Of a DNA stretch of 64,000 nucleotides, positions 43,097 through 54,925 are shown in pieces. The translations under genes were made by a program, and so were the position numbers. Source of the DNA: Dermatophagoides farinae (taxonomy: Eukaryota > Arthropoda > Arachnida > Sarcoptiformes > Pyroglyphidae); assembly GCF_024713945.1 (NCBI RefSeq), contig NC_134686.1, forward strand, positions 62,001-126,000, given 5' to 3'. The stretch's first letter is position 1, and every line of letters begins with the position of its first letter. Under the pieces are notes generated by a model. That model searched no databases. It was not told the DNA's origin and saw nothing but the letters and a program-made list of their open reading frames with translations.

Positions 43097-43232
43097 CAGT
43101 GATTCCCAACCGGTGGTTCGCGAACCCCTGGGGGTTCGTGGGATATGCAAAAGGATAACTTTGTATGTACTAGAATTTTGTAAAGAAAAAACCCCCGGGG
43201 GTACGCGAAGAAAAAAAGGTTGGGAAACACTG
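43097..43232. mobile_element. Non-autonomous hAT-type MITE, 136 bp, with 8-bp TSD
   Basis: Flanked by a perfect 8-bp duplication ATTTACAC (43089-43096 and 43233-43240). Ends are CAGTGATTCCCAACC and, on the other strand, CAGTGTTTCCCAACC, the classic hAT-superfamily terminus. The arms go on pairing imperfectly inward through a GGTTCGCG/TTCGCGTACC block and a CCCCTGGGGG/CCCCCGGGGG block, so the element is largely a hairpin. It has no coding capacity. It lies between ISCA2 and the Gly/Tyr-rich gene. Confidence 0.93.
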
Positions 43233-43466
43233 ATTTACACATTTGTGTAATGTTTAAATGAACTCGCGAGCGGGAAATAAATGTAAACAAGTTTGTCTCA
43301 AAAAGGAAAATTTTGACTTTTATTCCGACTTTACTGGCTCATTTTACAAATCATATAGAGGAACATTTTGGTCATTCAGTGGCAGGATTGTTTTTTTGAA
43401 AAATTACATGACTGTTTTGTATTTATTCATCATCATTCTCATTTGAATGATGTGATCTAATTCCAT

Positions 43467-43872
43467 TTAATAGAATTTTTTGTAATAGCCACCATAATAG
43501 GCTGGAGCATATCCATATCCATACCCATATCCGACACCACCCAAACCGTAACCATACGAATAAGCTGGGGCATAGCTATTGCAGATGAACGAAAAAAATC
43601 TTTGAACATTTTGAAATCCAGAATAATCAATTGATCAATTACCTTGCATAGCTAATAGCTGGAGCATATGATTTGTAATATGGTGCAGCATAACCATAGC
43701 TATGATAAGCTGGAACAGAATAAGTTCGGTAAGCTGGAGAAATGGCTTTGTAGTAAGCTGGTCCCCCATATCCATAGCCAACACCACCGAGGAAACCGTA
43801 ACTGCCATAATATGGCACGGCCGAAGCAACAGCGGCTAAGACCAAAAGAGCGGCCACGATATATGTTTTCAT
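43467..43872 (-). CDS. Small secreted Gly/Tyr-rich protein, cuticle-like, 112 aa
   Basis: Two exons: 43872-43643 and 43575-43467. A clear signal peptide (MKTYIVAALLVLAAVASA, cleavage about 18) is followed by a mature chain made of Gly, Tyr, Ala, Pro and Ser: GYGYGG, repeated PAY/APAY motifs such as SPAYRTYSVPAYHSYGYAAPYY, and a C-terminus YYGGYYKKFY. Proteins of this type occur in arthropod cuticle and in secreted structural materials; no chitin-binding Rebers-Riddiford motif is present. The coding sequence is more GC-rich than the surroundings, consistent with strong expression but not proof of it. Confidence 0.85.
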
Positions 43873-46092
43873 TTTTGTTCAAATTTGCTTTGAGCAAAAT
43901 AGTAGCAAATAATAGTTTTTGTTTGGTTTGTTACTGAATGATTTTGTCCATCATCAATGGTCAGCTTTTTATATCTTCTTGGATCGATTTTTACCTCTCT
44001 AACTATACGAAAAATACCTTCTTCTTTTTCCTTCAAATGAAGATTCATGGCGGAACTTTTCCATTGCATTGTTTATTAAATTAAACATCTACCTGTTCAA
44101 CTCGACACACACACACATTTTACTCAATACCTACTTGTTCATTTTTTGCATTATAATTAGTTTTTTTCTTGCTTATTATTATTATTATCATCATTATTGC
44201 TTTCTGGATAGTTATCAAACGAAACAAACAGGTAGCCCATTATCAATGTCATCATCATCATCATCATCGCCGTCGTCATAACCAATGTGATGTTCCAACA
44301 TACTTTTCATCACAACAAACATGATACATGCACAGTGAATGTGACAAAGAAACACTGAAGACTAGAAGTGTTTGAGATATTTTGTTTCATTGAATGATGT
44401 CCAAAAATAAAAATCATAATCATAAAATGATGATGGGCATGATGACGATGGCTACACCCATCATGCTGGAACATCATTGGCCATTTTTTTTGTTAGTTTA
44501 TTTTGCTCATTCAATGTCCAGAAAATCACCATCACTGATACCTTGTCATATTTTTTCTTTTTTTTCTCTTACCTTATCACGTCGATGCAATCAATAATTT
44601 TTTTCGATTCACCATTGTTAGAGTTGTTTTCCAGTTTCTTTACTGGAAATCTTCTGGAATACATTAGTGGTCATCATCATCGATTTTGTTTGATCGGTGT
44701 CGTTCATATTTCCATTTGTCATATCTACATGTTTAAGTTTGAAAAAAAAAATTAATTTGCGTGTTTTGACGCCATTCACATGCGGCAAAAAACAATTTTC
44801 ATCACTAAACGTGGTTGGCTGATTCCAAGGAAACAGCAAAAAATAAAATTAATTCTACCATTGTTTCAATCAATGTTGCTGGATCGAATAACAAAAAGAT
44901 GTATTTTTCTGGAAAATTAACTACCCACGGACAAATGAAATTTCAAAAAAAAAACCAGAAATAATCAAAATTAATCATAGCCAAATCCAAATTGATGCAA
45001 ATTAATGCATGTAGCATAAATTATAATGTTTAAAACGGGGAAATAAATTAATTTTCGTCTATTAGATAACTACCAGCTTCATCATAATTGCTATTGTGTG
45101 TGGTTTTGTATTTTTCCACTCAATGGATATTTATTCATTTAAAAAGGACAACCACATCTGGCTGATCATTTGATTTTTCTTTCATTCTTGCTTCTTTTCT
45201 TGCTTCCCAGCCAATTCATTCATCGAAAATGAAAAGAAAAATTTTATTAGCCGAAAAAGAAAACGTCCTTCAATTTTGTATGTATACAATCTACATTGTA
45301 CATTGCTCGTTTCTTTCTTTCGAGAAAATTCATACGTTTGTTCTTCATTCATTTTGGATGTTGGTTGAAAATGACCTCTAATTTGTTGGTTTTAATACTA
45401 TATGAACACACACGTGAACGAGTACTGAAACACGTATCCAATTTTGTTTCAGAAACAACATTGTTGTTGTTGTCGTTTTTATCCTGTAGGCATCATAGAT
45501 TTGTGATGAATAGACTTGAATATATTATTTCTGCTTATAATTCCAATTATCATTATTCAACACTGGATATTAACGCAATTCACATCGATCCACCACGCTC
45601 ATATCAAAATCAAGGTTGTTCGTAATTTTTTTTATCACGAGAAAATCATAAAAATGACCAATCAATAATGATGGAACATTCGAGAAACCAAGATTAATAT
45701 CGATATGTTCGTTTTACGAATCATATCAAATCATTAAATCAAAATGACAAATTCTACATCTATCATCAACGATGAAATATGTCCCCTTCATAGATGTAGA
45801 TTGAAATTTGATTTCGTTTGATTTGAATTATGATTATTTGCTTCTTGTCTTTTGATCAATCGATTAATCAAGCAAATAATCAATCGATCATGGCCATTTC
45901 TTTCGATGTTAATGGAATGCCCATCGCAATGTAGAAAGAAGGTGCAAATTATCACATGATATGGTAATTTCCTCATGGATCAAGATCAACAATAATCAAT
46001 CAAAGCAAAATGCCTTTTCTTTTCACTTCACCATTCTTTATTTGATTTATTGTCATTATCAGTTTTGATGATTATTTTCAATCATCGTTTTT
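43873..46092. other. Intergenic, no gene supported
   Basis: About 2.2 kb. Contains the promoter side of the Gly/Tyr-rich gene on the left, (ATC)n and poly-T tracts, and on the right two minus-strand AATAAA motifs (46037-46042 and 46046-46051) about 45-55 bp beyond the stop of the glucosidase gene. Short Phe/Ser/Leu-rich open frames, for example 45296-45625, were judged chance. Confidence 0.5.
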
Positions 46093-49006
46093 TCATTCCA
46101 TTATCCATTCAAATTGATAATGTATACGATCATGTGATGATGAATCCTGATTATAAATTGGCAATTTAGTTTCAACGGTCAAAATATTCGTTTGTTCATC
46201 ATAATTAAAGCGTATGATTCGTGGATCTGATACATGTCCATTCAATTTAAAGGAAGTTGGCAGCTTTGGCACACCAAGAATATTGATGAAATTTATGTTT
46301 TGTGTTGTTTGATATCCAAGCCATTGTGATTGGATAGTTAATGTATTCTGAATTAAAAACAAATCAGTTCAGAAAAACTTTCAATATATTCACTATATAC
46401 TCACATTTACAGCATCAAAATTGTAAAAATTGTAATGTCCAGTTTTATCTGGATTCAAACTATCACCGGAATCCCAATACAATGATCCTTTGGCAAATGA
46501 AGTTTGATTGTCTAGAGCTACAATCAGTAAGAAATCTTTTGTTTTCATCAATTCCGTATTGTCGTGTGGTTCTTGTGTCGGTATGATTGAACCACCACGA
46601 ACGAAAACATAATCAATATCGTCATATGAATCATTCATTGTTATGTATTGTCCTTGGCTTTCGAATGATACTTTCCTATTGTACCATGTGCCTTTTGGTA
46701 GATAGATTTTATGCTGAAATGAAAAACAACAGTTTGTAGTGCACTCAGTAATTATTTGTAAAATATCATGAAACATCTCAAAACAAACCTGAGTCTGGTT
46801 AGGGTATAGAATCGGAGCTATCAACACTGAATCGCCCCACATGAATTGTGTTTCAATTTCATATGTATGTTCATCATGTGGAAATTCGAAAAACATTGGA
46901 CGCAAAACAGTTCCGCCATTCTTGTGAACATGATAGAACAGTGTGTATAAGTGAGCCAGAAATCTATATCGATATTGAAGTGAACTTCGTGCTGCTCTAA
47001 TAACACTTTCACCCAAAGCTGCTGGATCTTGATCGATTGCATGGATGTCATTATGATTACGAGCAAACGAATAAAAAGCACCAAGTTGATACCATCGAAT
47101 ACAAAGTTCTTCAGCCGTATTGCCGCCGAATCCACAAATATCAGCTCCTACCATTGGTATGCCAAACATGTTGAAATTCAATATAGATGGTATAGTCCAT
47201 CTCATTGAAGACCAATCGGAGAGAATATCACCGTTCCAATGATAAGCCCAATGGCCATGTCCAGGTGCTGTAGCGCGAGATATAATAAATGGTCGTTTAT
47301 TCAATTTAGTCAGTGCCCTGAAATAGATTCGGTTAGATTAATCTTTTTTTTGTAACACATTTGAATCCAACTTACGCATTCGTAGCCATCGCCATCGATA
47401 AGGAATACAAATTGTGCAAATTATAATGTAGTTGATCATTATAATGACGAGCAGTCATGCAAAGGGTTTTATGTCTTAAAGTCAGACTATCATCAGTCAT
47501 TCCGGGTACGTATTGTGGATTTTCAATTTCTGATTCAGGACAACCATGCTCTTCACCATTATAAAAATTCGATGGCTCATTCATATCGAGCCAAGCGCCA
47601 TCGAATGCGATTGTTTTATGGTACTCAGCAAACATGTCCATCCAATATTCGGTTGCATTAGGATGGCTGAAATCAGGCCATACTGTAGATTTTCCATTCC
47701 AGACTTTTCCACGAAATATTTTATTGGATGAATTTTTGACGAATACATCAAGTTCAACACCGCTATCGAATGGCTTATAGGAACCAGCAGGTTCTCCACT
47801 TGAAATACCACAGTCAAACATGGGTATAAATTTCTGTCCATTCGGATGCAATACGTTATTTATGAAATCTGGCAATTCTTTGAATCGTTTGTGGTCATAC
47901 GTAAAATCATTATTCGAATTAAACGCATCAATATCGGTCCATTGAACGTCCATAGGAATTCCTACCACTCTGTTTCGTGTATAAGTCGCATTTAAATTTG
48001 TAAAATTATTGTATCCATATCGGCATTGTTGGTAGCCCAATGACCAAAACGGTGGCATAGCTGGTAAACCGATCAAATTTTGATATTGCGAAATAACATC
48101 CTCCGGTTTAGGACCAAAAAAGACGAAAAAGTCTAAAATTCCACCGATTGTACGAAATGTGATGGCAGGTGACGGTTGAGTAATAATGTCCATTGCGTTG
48201 CTATTGAACAAGAACACACCACTTGCAGATTTTTTCGGACTTTCATCTTCAACTGTCAGATAAAATGGATGGTTTCCATACAAAGCCTTGTCAGTTACTG
48301 GATATTGATCTCTTGTCCATTGAGTATAACGTTTCCAGTTTGTATTTTTACGGAATGGTGCACGATGTTCACCAAGGCCATAAATATATTTGGAGGGCAG
48401 TCTTGATGTTACATGAATCAATTGATCTGAGTATACCATGTAAGCAAGATTAATATCAAAAATTGATTGATTGGTTTCACGTCTTCGAACGATAAGATGA
48501 GAGCCGTCCAGTTCCACTGAATACAATCGAGAATTCGATGATGATGATGATGTTGTAGAAGGTAGATTTAATTTTGGTATCGGCACTTCATATCTTTTTT
48601 TGTTTGCGTCGATAAATTTGAGTCGAATTACTTTATCGTTCAATTCATGGATTTCGATATTTATGTTTTCAATATCACGAGCGAATCCAGATGATCGATT
48701 ACGTTTTAATTGAATGAGATTTTTTGAATGTTTTTCAATTTTGTAGCCAATGTAATTTTCACCATAATAGCAATAAGGTACATTCAGATTGGGAAGAGCT
48801 TTGCTTGACAAATTCTTCAAATCATTACCGGTTGTCTTCCAACAACATCCACGTTGTTCGCAAACATTTTTCGATATTGGAGGATCAGGATTACAATCAA
48901 TACGATCTTCATTTCGGATCGTGCTACATTTCAAGGAATCAGAAGTTACAAATGTAACCAGTGATATGATTAAAGAAAAGAGAAAAAATAATTTTGTCAA
49001 TGCCAT
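46093..49006 (-). CDS. Secreted alpha-glucosidase, GH31 with trefoil domain (copy A)
   Basis: Hydrolyses terminal alpha-glucosyl residues (maltase/acid alpha-glucosidase/sucrase-isomaltase family). Four exons: 49006-47376, 47317-46789, 46713-46405, 46347-46093; 907 aa. The start at 49006 gives a good signal peptide (MALTKLFFLFSLIISLVTFVTS); an in-frame Met further up at 49111 lies within the spacer repeat and is less likely. Then a P-type trefoil (Cys pattern ending GCCW, at about 27-60), N-terminal beta-sandwich, and the GH31 barrel: nucleophile D474 in WLDMNEPSNF, acid/base D574 in HWNGD, 100 residues apart as in the family. The C-terminal beta domains are complete. No membrane anchor. Its paralogue copy B lies directly upstream on the same strand with identical intron phases (2, 0, 0). 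Confidence 0.94.
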
Positions 49007-49065
49007 GGTTTGGATGAATTTTATGGGCATCAAAACTTGAGTTTTTATGTGTAAAAATTTAAAAA

Positions 49066-49805
49066 TTTTTGTTGCCAATTTAAAACGAAATTCAATCGTT
49101 TTTAAGTTCAAGTAGTTTGAGAGGCACTTGAAAAAATTAAGATAATTTTTTGGGGGTTTTTATTATTAAATTAAATAAAATGTACAGATTATATTATACA
49201 AGGTTAAGCAAAAAAACAATTTTAAAAACAAAAGTGATTATAATAGATCCCAATAAAGTTGATGGTGAATTTTTGTTGCCAATTTAAAACGAAATTCAAT
49301 CGTTTTTAAGTTCAAGTAGTTTGAGAGGCACTTGAAAAAATTAAGATAATTTTTTTGGGTTTTTATTATTAAATTAAATAAAATGTACAGGTTATATTAT
49401 ACAAGATTAAGCAAAAAAAACAATTTTAAACAGACAAAAGTGATTATAATAGATCCCAATAAAGTTGATGGTAAATTTTTGTTTGATCATTGTATAACGA
49501 AATTCAATCGTTTTTAAGTTCAAGTAGTTTGAGAGGCACTTGAAAAAATTAAGATAATTTTTTTGGGTTTTTAGTACAAACATAACTATTTAGTATGAGC
49601 TTATGAGCATGCGGAAAAACTTTTGAATGCCGCTGAACATTATCAGAAGTAGAATTCCAAAGAAACGCAAATAGCTCAGCACACGTTGTACAGGTTATAT
49701 TATACAAGATTAAGCAAAAAAAACAATTTTAAACAGACAAAAGTGTTTTATAATAGATCCCAATAAAGTTGATGGTGAATTTGTTGTTTGATCATTGTAT
49801 AATGG
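49066..49805. repeat. Tandem spacer repeat, about 204-bp unit, between the two glucosidase genes
   Basis: Copy 1 is 49066-49269, copy 2 49270-49475, copy 3 from 49476 to about 49798. Copies share the blocks CGAAATTCAATCG, GTTTGAGAGGCACTTG, TTATATTATACAAG and ATAGATCCCAATAAAG, with few differences. Copy 3 is interrupted at 49574-49687 by about 110 bp of unrelated sequence that replaces the AT-rich middle. The junction of copies 2 and 3, and the end of copy 3, carry GTTTGATCATTGTATAA in place of GTTGCCAATTTAAAAC. The right end overlaps the last exon of copy B and the left end begins 60 bp upstream of the copy A start codon. Confidence 0.9.
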
Positions 49806-52800
49806 AAGGCGTATCCTATAGGATCTATTTGATAGATCGATTATCATGTTCAGTCGCAATATTGAACCACAAAGTGGTTTGCTCAATGTATGATGGGCTT
49901 GTTCATATTTAAAGTTAAATCCATCTTTTTTTCCATCAATCGAGATAAATTGCGGCTGTTGATAGAATCCAAGGATGATGATTTCCTCGATAATCAGATT
50001 GGTTCGGTAGCCAAGATGTTTGGATTCAATGTTCAAATTTTGCTATAAAAAAATAGTCAATTATTCATTATTATAGTCAGAATGTCAAATATTAGAAATT
50101 ACATTTTTCACTGTAAAATCATAAAGATTAAATTGTCCAAGTTGTTCGGTATCAATGTAATCACCAGCATCCAAATACAATTGTCCAGTAGCAGCCGATA
50201 ATTCATTTTCGAGTATAACTAACAAACTGAAAGGTTCTTGTCTCGTTGCTTCCGATGTTATATTTGGTTTCTGTATCGGAATAATTGATCCAGAACGATA
50301 ATAAACATTGGGATATGTGAATAAAGCGGGCATCGACATGAATTGACCTTTGCCTTCAATACGTTGATAATCACCGACAAAAAACCATGTGCCTTTGGGA
50401 AAATATACATGGATCTATAATAATGAAAATTGTATCAATAAATAAAGTAATAACTAGAATTCATTTGATGATCGAACCTTTTTTTGATTAGGTGATAATG
50501 CCGGTGCAATCATCATTGATTTACCCCACATAAATTGCGAATCAATCTTGTATGCATTTTCATCGTCGGAGAATTCAAAAAACAATGGACGCAAAACTGT
50601 GCCTCCATTTTTGTGTACATTATAGAACAATGTGTACAGATAGGATAAATGAGCATATCGAATACGAAGAGCATTTTTGGCTGCTTGTACTACATGCGGT
50701 CCTAATGCTGCTGGATCTTGATCAATACCATCGTCTGTATTATGGTTACGTGCAAACGTATAGAATGCACCCAATTGATGCCATCGAGCGCAAAGTTCTT
50801 CGGTTGTGTTTCCATTGAAGCCACATATATCAGCGCCTACCATTGGAATACCAAATAGATTGAAATTCAATATAGATGATATTGACCAATTCATTGAAGA
50901 CCAATCAGAAACAATGTCACCAGTCCAATGATAAGCCCAATGGCCATGACCAGGCGCTGTTGCGCGAGATATAATAAATGGACGCTTTTTCAACGTATTT
51001 TTCAATGCACTTGATGAGAATAAATTAGATTATTCTATCGAAATTAACAAATAATAAACTTACTCGTTTGTGACGATAGCTTCTTGTAATCCATACAAAT
51101 TATGGAGATTATAATGAAGTTGACCATTGTAATGTCGAGCTGTCATACACAATGTTTTACGTTTCAATGTCAAACTCTCGTCGACCATGCCTGGTGTGTA
51201 TGGAGGTGTTTCGAAATCATTTTTGGGACAACCAATATTCTGACCGTCTAGAAAATTCGATGGTTCATTCATATCGATCCAGGCACCATCGAATGAAATC
51301 GTTTTATGATATTGAGAAAGCATCCTTGTCCAATATAATGTTGCATTTGGATGAAAGAAATCTGGCCATACTGTTGACTTTCGATTCCAAACTTTTCCGT
51401 AGAAAAGGTGATCTGACGAATTTTTGATGAACACATTCATTTGAAGGCCGACATCGAATGGTTGATATGAATTCGGAGCCTCGCCAGCTGATATTCCAGG
51501 ATCAAACATCGGTATGAATTTCATTCCATTTTTGTGTAAAACTTTGTTTATAAAATCGGGCAATCCTTTGAAGTTTTTTTCATCATAAGTAAAATCATTA
51601 TTGGAATCCATTATATCAATATCGGTCCATTGAACATCCATTGGAATTTCAACGTCACGATTTCTAGTGAATGTTGCCAACAGATTGCTCATGTTTCGGT
51701 AACCAAATCGTGAAAGGTGAAAACCCAAAGACCAAAACGGTGGCATCGACGGTAAACCAATCAGATTATGATATTGGCACACAACGTCTTCTGCTTTAGG
51801 ACCGAAAAATAGGAAAAAATCTAGTATGCCGCCTATTGTACGGAAAGTAATGGCCGGTTGAGGTTGAGTTATAATATCCATAGCATTGCTGTTGAATAAG
51901 AAAACACCACTTGCTGGTCGTTTGTCGTTGTATTCTTCAACTGTCATATAGAATGGATGGGATCCATATAATGCCATATCAGGCAAAGGATATTGATCTC
52001 GATTAAACATTGTATATCGTTTCCAGTTAGTAGGTTTTCGAAATGGTTCTCGATGTTCACCGAGACCATACACAAAATCTGAAGGCAATCGTGTTGTCAT
52101 CTGTATGAATTGGTCTGAATATATCAACAATGCTAAATTTACATGGAATACAGCTTGACCATTTTCACGGCGACGAATGACTAGATTGGAATCATGAAGT
52201 TCAATAGAATATAGTTTTGAATGTGACACAGATGTAACGGGTACGTTCAATTTAGGCACAGGAACTTCGAAACGAGGATTTTCCAGATCACTAAATTTGA
52301 TTCGAATCATTTGATCAGTGAGTTGATAAATATCAATTTTGACATTTTGAATATCACGAGGAAAACCAGAAGGGTGAACTCGTTTCAAGTGAACATAAGT
52401 GTGAGTTTCTTCTGATCGATTCTCGATAATTTTGTAGCCAACATGATCAACGGGATCAAAGTAACAAAATGGAATATCAACATTAGGTAAAGCTTTTGTT
52501 GTTCGTAATGTGTAATTTGAATATTTCTCTTTGATTGGATTCCAGCAACACCCACGTTTTTCACATATTTCTTTTGAGATTGGTGGATCCGGATTACAAT
52601 CGATTCGATCTTCAGGCCTGACCAATTGGCATTTTTCAAAGATTTTCATTTGTGCAATATATGCTTCATCATCCAAGGTTTTTATCGAATCGTTTTCAAC
52701 ATTTTGATTATAACGAACTATGGCCACTATTAAAAATATCAATGACAATAACGAAAAAAGTGCGACAGACGATAGAAATAAAATGTTGAATTTTTTACGG

Positions 52801-52970
52801 ACACGTTGAAATTCTAGTCGTTGTTCGTGTATAAAACTTAGCCATGATCGTTGATGTGGGTAATATAATGTATCACGATTGAATAATTCAACATTGTCAA
52901 AATCCATAATGGATTCAAATTCAGGATCATTTTTCAGTCGTTTGTGATTGAATTGAGAATGCGACATCAT
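49710..52970 (-). CDS. Membrane-anchored alpha-glucosidase, GH31 with trefoil domain (copy B)
   Basis: Same enzyme family as copy A. Four exons: 52970-51064, 51009-50478, 50414-50103, 50042-49710; 1027 aa. Starts MMSHSQFNHK; the first 80 residues are a cytosolic tail, then one hydrophobic segment at about 66-87 (ILFLSSVALFSLLSLIFLIVA) not preceded by a signal-peptide pattern, so a type II anchor as in sucrase-isomaltase. Trefoil with Cys pattern ending GCCW follows at about 115-150, then the GH31 barrel: nucleophile D566 in WIDMNEPSNF and acid/base D667 in HWTGD. The last 25-30 residues (from about LYNDQTTNSP on) differ from copy A and are encoded inside the spacer repeat. An acceptor-like ATATCTAG just before the start suggests a 5' UTR intron. 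Confidence 0.94.
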
Positions 52971-53448
52971 GTGTAGTTTATTTTGAAATCTAGATATATG
53001 AGAAAAATAAATAAAACGAATGTAAATCAATGCACAATGCACTATAATTTCTAATTAAAAATAAATCGCCATCACAATTGTGATGAGCAAAATGAGAATC
53101 CATCCATTGATGCCCAGTATCATTTCATTTAATCAACGAATGAGATTATTGTCTAGGTTACGATTGCAACCAAAAAAATCTTGTTGGGTGTTGTCAGTTT
53201 GTCATCATTGAAAATAAAAGATTTATTTACCGTTGTTTGAGCAAGAAAAAGATGCAAATCAAAAAAATCTAGAAGCTAAGTAATAAAAATGTCAATCAAT
53301 TAGAAAACAATAAATATGGGTGTTACTGATAATGATGATGATGTGTACGACGAAAACAGCAACAATGACAAAAACGGTAAATATTTGGGTTTCATCATTT
53401 TATTTCTCAGACGACGCAATTATTATCATCAGCTGTGTGAATTGATAA
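52971..53448. other. Intergenic, upstream of glucosidase B
   Basis: Probable promoter and 5' UTR of copy B. No gene or clear regulatory motif seen. Confidence 0.5.
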
Positions 53449-53465
53449 CACAGAAAAGAAAGTAG

Positions 53466-53645
53466 GGTTAGTACTAACCAAAAAAGGTTAGTACTAACCC
53501 TAAAAACTAACCCAAGAAGGTTAGTACTAACCTTCTTGGGTTAGTACTAACCATTTTGGGTTAGTGCTAACCTGCAATGCTAACCTTCTTGGGTTAGTGC
53601 TAACCTTTTTGGGTTAGCAATCACCCGAATTGGTTAGCGCTATCC
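53466..53645. repeat. Left array of 14-bp palindromes
   Basis: Perfect GGTTAGTACTAACC at 53466, 53486, 53519 and 53539; the variant GGTTAGTGCTAACC at 53559 and 53592; more degenerate copies at 53612 and 53632 (GGTTAGCGCTATCC). Spacers are short and often related to CTTCTTGG or AAAAAA. The copies at 53506-53545 sit inside a perfect 40-bp palindrome. Confidence 0.93.
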
Positions 53646-53896
53646 ATTATTTTAAAATTAAAATTTAATTTTTTTTGTATTATAAGATAAATTATCAATA
53701 ATCATTAATTAATAAATTAATATTTATAGTGAAAAAATAAATCAGAAAAATAATTTTCGACCAAAACAACAGAGTAATCGATATATAATGAAATCAATTT
53801 ATAAGCAAAAATTTATAACTAAATTATTCAGATTTATTATTATTTAATGAATATTATATCAAATACCGAAATGTAATTATCAAAATTTTAAAAAAG

Positions 53897-54293
53897 ATGG
53901 TCATCATAAATCATTTTGGAGTGCGAAACAACGATGATGATATCGATAATAATCAAGATGGTCATCCAATTCAACAATCAATGGCTACAAAAATGGCCAT
54001 CATGAATCGTCATCATCCTGCTACACTGATTGATTCACCAAATATGATGATAATGTCGCCACAATTACAGCATCATAATTTTCAACACCATCAACAACAA
54101 CAACGGAATATTGTACATGTGCTGTAATCAAACATCCATGAATGCAAATATTCCACCATCATCATATCATCAAGCAGCAGCAACAGCTGCATCGCCACAA
54201 CAAATACCAATTTCAATACCAAATTCACAATCATTTGATGCTGCTACTAATGAAATTCGTGATGATTCGCATACATTTAATTTATACATGTAA
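53897..54293 (+). pseudogene. Broken Gln/His/Ser-rich reading frame
   Basis: A 76-codon frame (53897-54127, ending after a QHHQQQQ run) is followed, in another frame shifted by one base, by a Pro/Ala/Gln-rich stretch (54141-54293; IPPSSYHQAAATAASPQQIP and a non-repetitive end SFDAATNEIRDDSHTF). The two halves have the same style and would be continuous but for a single frameshift near 54100-54130. It may be a decayed or captured gene fragment inside the TIR element, or an assembly indel. An AATAAA lies at about 54437. Family not recognised. Confidence 0.3.
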
Positions 54294-54925
54294 TAACATT
54301 ATGTGGACATAACATGGTTATAATCGTATCGAATATTATGTTCGCAGCTATGATTGAGGAATGGACACTATTGAAATATTATAAAGCTTTATTGATCAAG
54401 TATAGTTTATTTTTATAATCTGAATATATGTTTTTCAATAAAAATAAAAAATGAATAACAACAAAAATTTTGAAACAGTATTGAAATATAATACAAACAC
54501 AGGATGTCAAAGAAAACGTTGATCGTGCGATTTTGAAATTGATTTTTGTATGGGGTAAACTGGACATAAACATCTTCATGAAATAGAAAATAATAAACCG
54601 AATTCGGAAAGTTGATGTCAGGTTAAACTCAAATGAAATTCTTAACGATAATTTAATAATCCAATTTACCAATTTGTGATAAAGGTCAATTATTACGTTC
54701 CATTGAAATTACATTATAATTTTTTTTCATCAATTATGCTGCTGATATGATAATATCTATCAAATCATGAGTTGATTTTTTATTCATTTTTCATGCTAAG
54801 TCTACGGCAAAAACAATGAATTCATTTTGCCGCCAAAAATTTCCATGTCCAACTAATGGGCAACTGCGCATAGTCATATAGATGTAGTGCGCTAACTATT
54901 TTTAATGCAAATACTGCGCGCTTCT

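Noticed and set aside
42990-43290. Short frames across the MITE
   Set aside because: They exist only because the hairpin element is GC-rich and stop-poor; no protein signal.
45296-45625. 109-codon frame
   Set aside because: Non-ATG start or weak start, Phe/Leu/Ser composition, no family resemblance, no splice support.
49007-49111. N-terminal extension of glucosidase A to an upstream Met
   Set aside because: The extension is encoded in the spacer repeat and would bury the clear signal peptide that starts at 49006.
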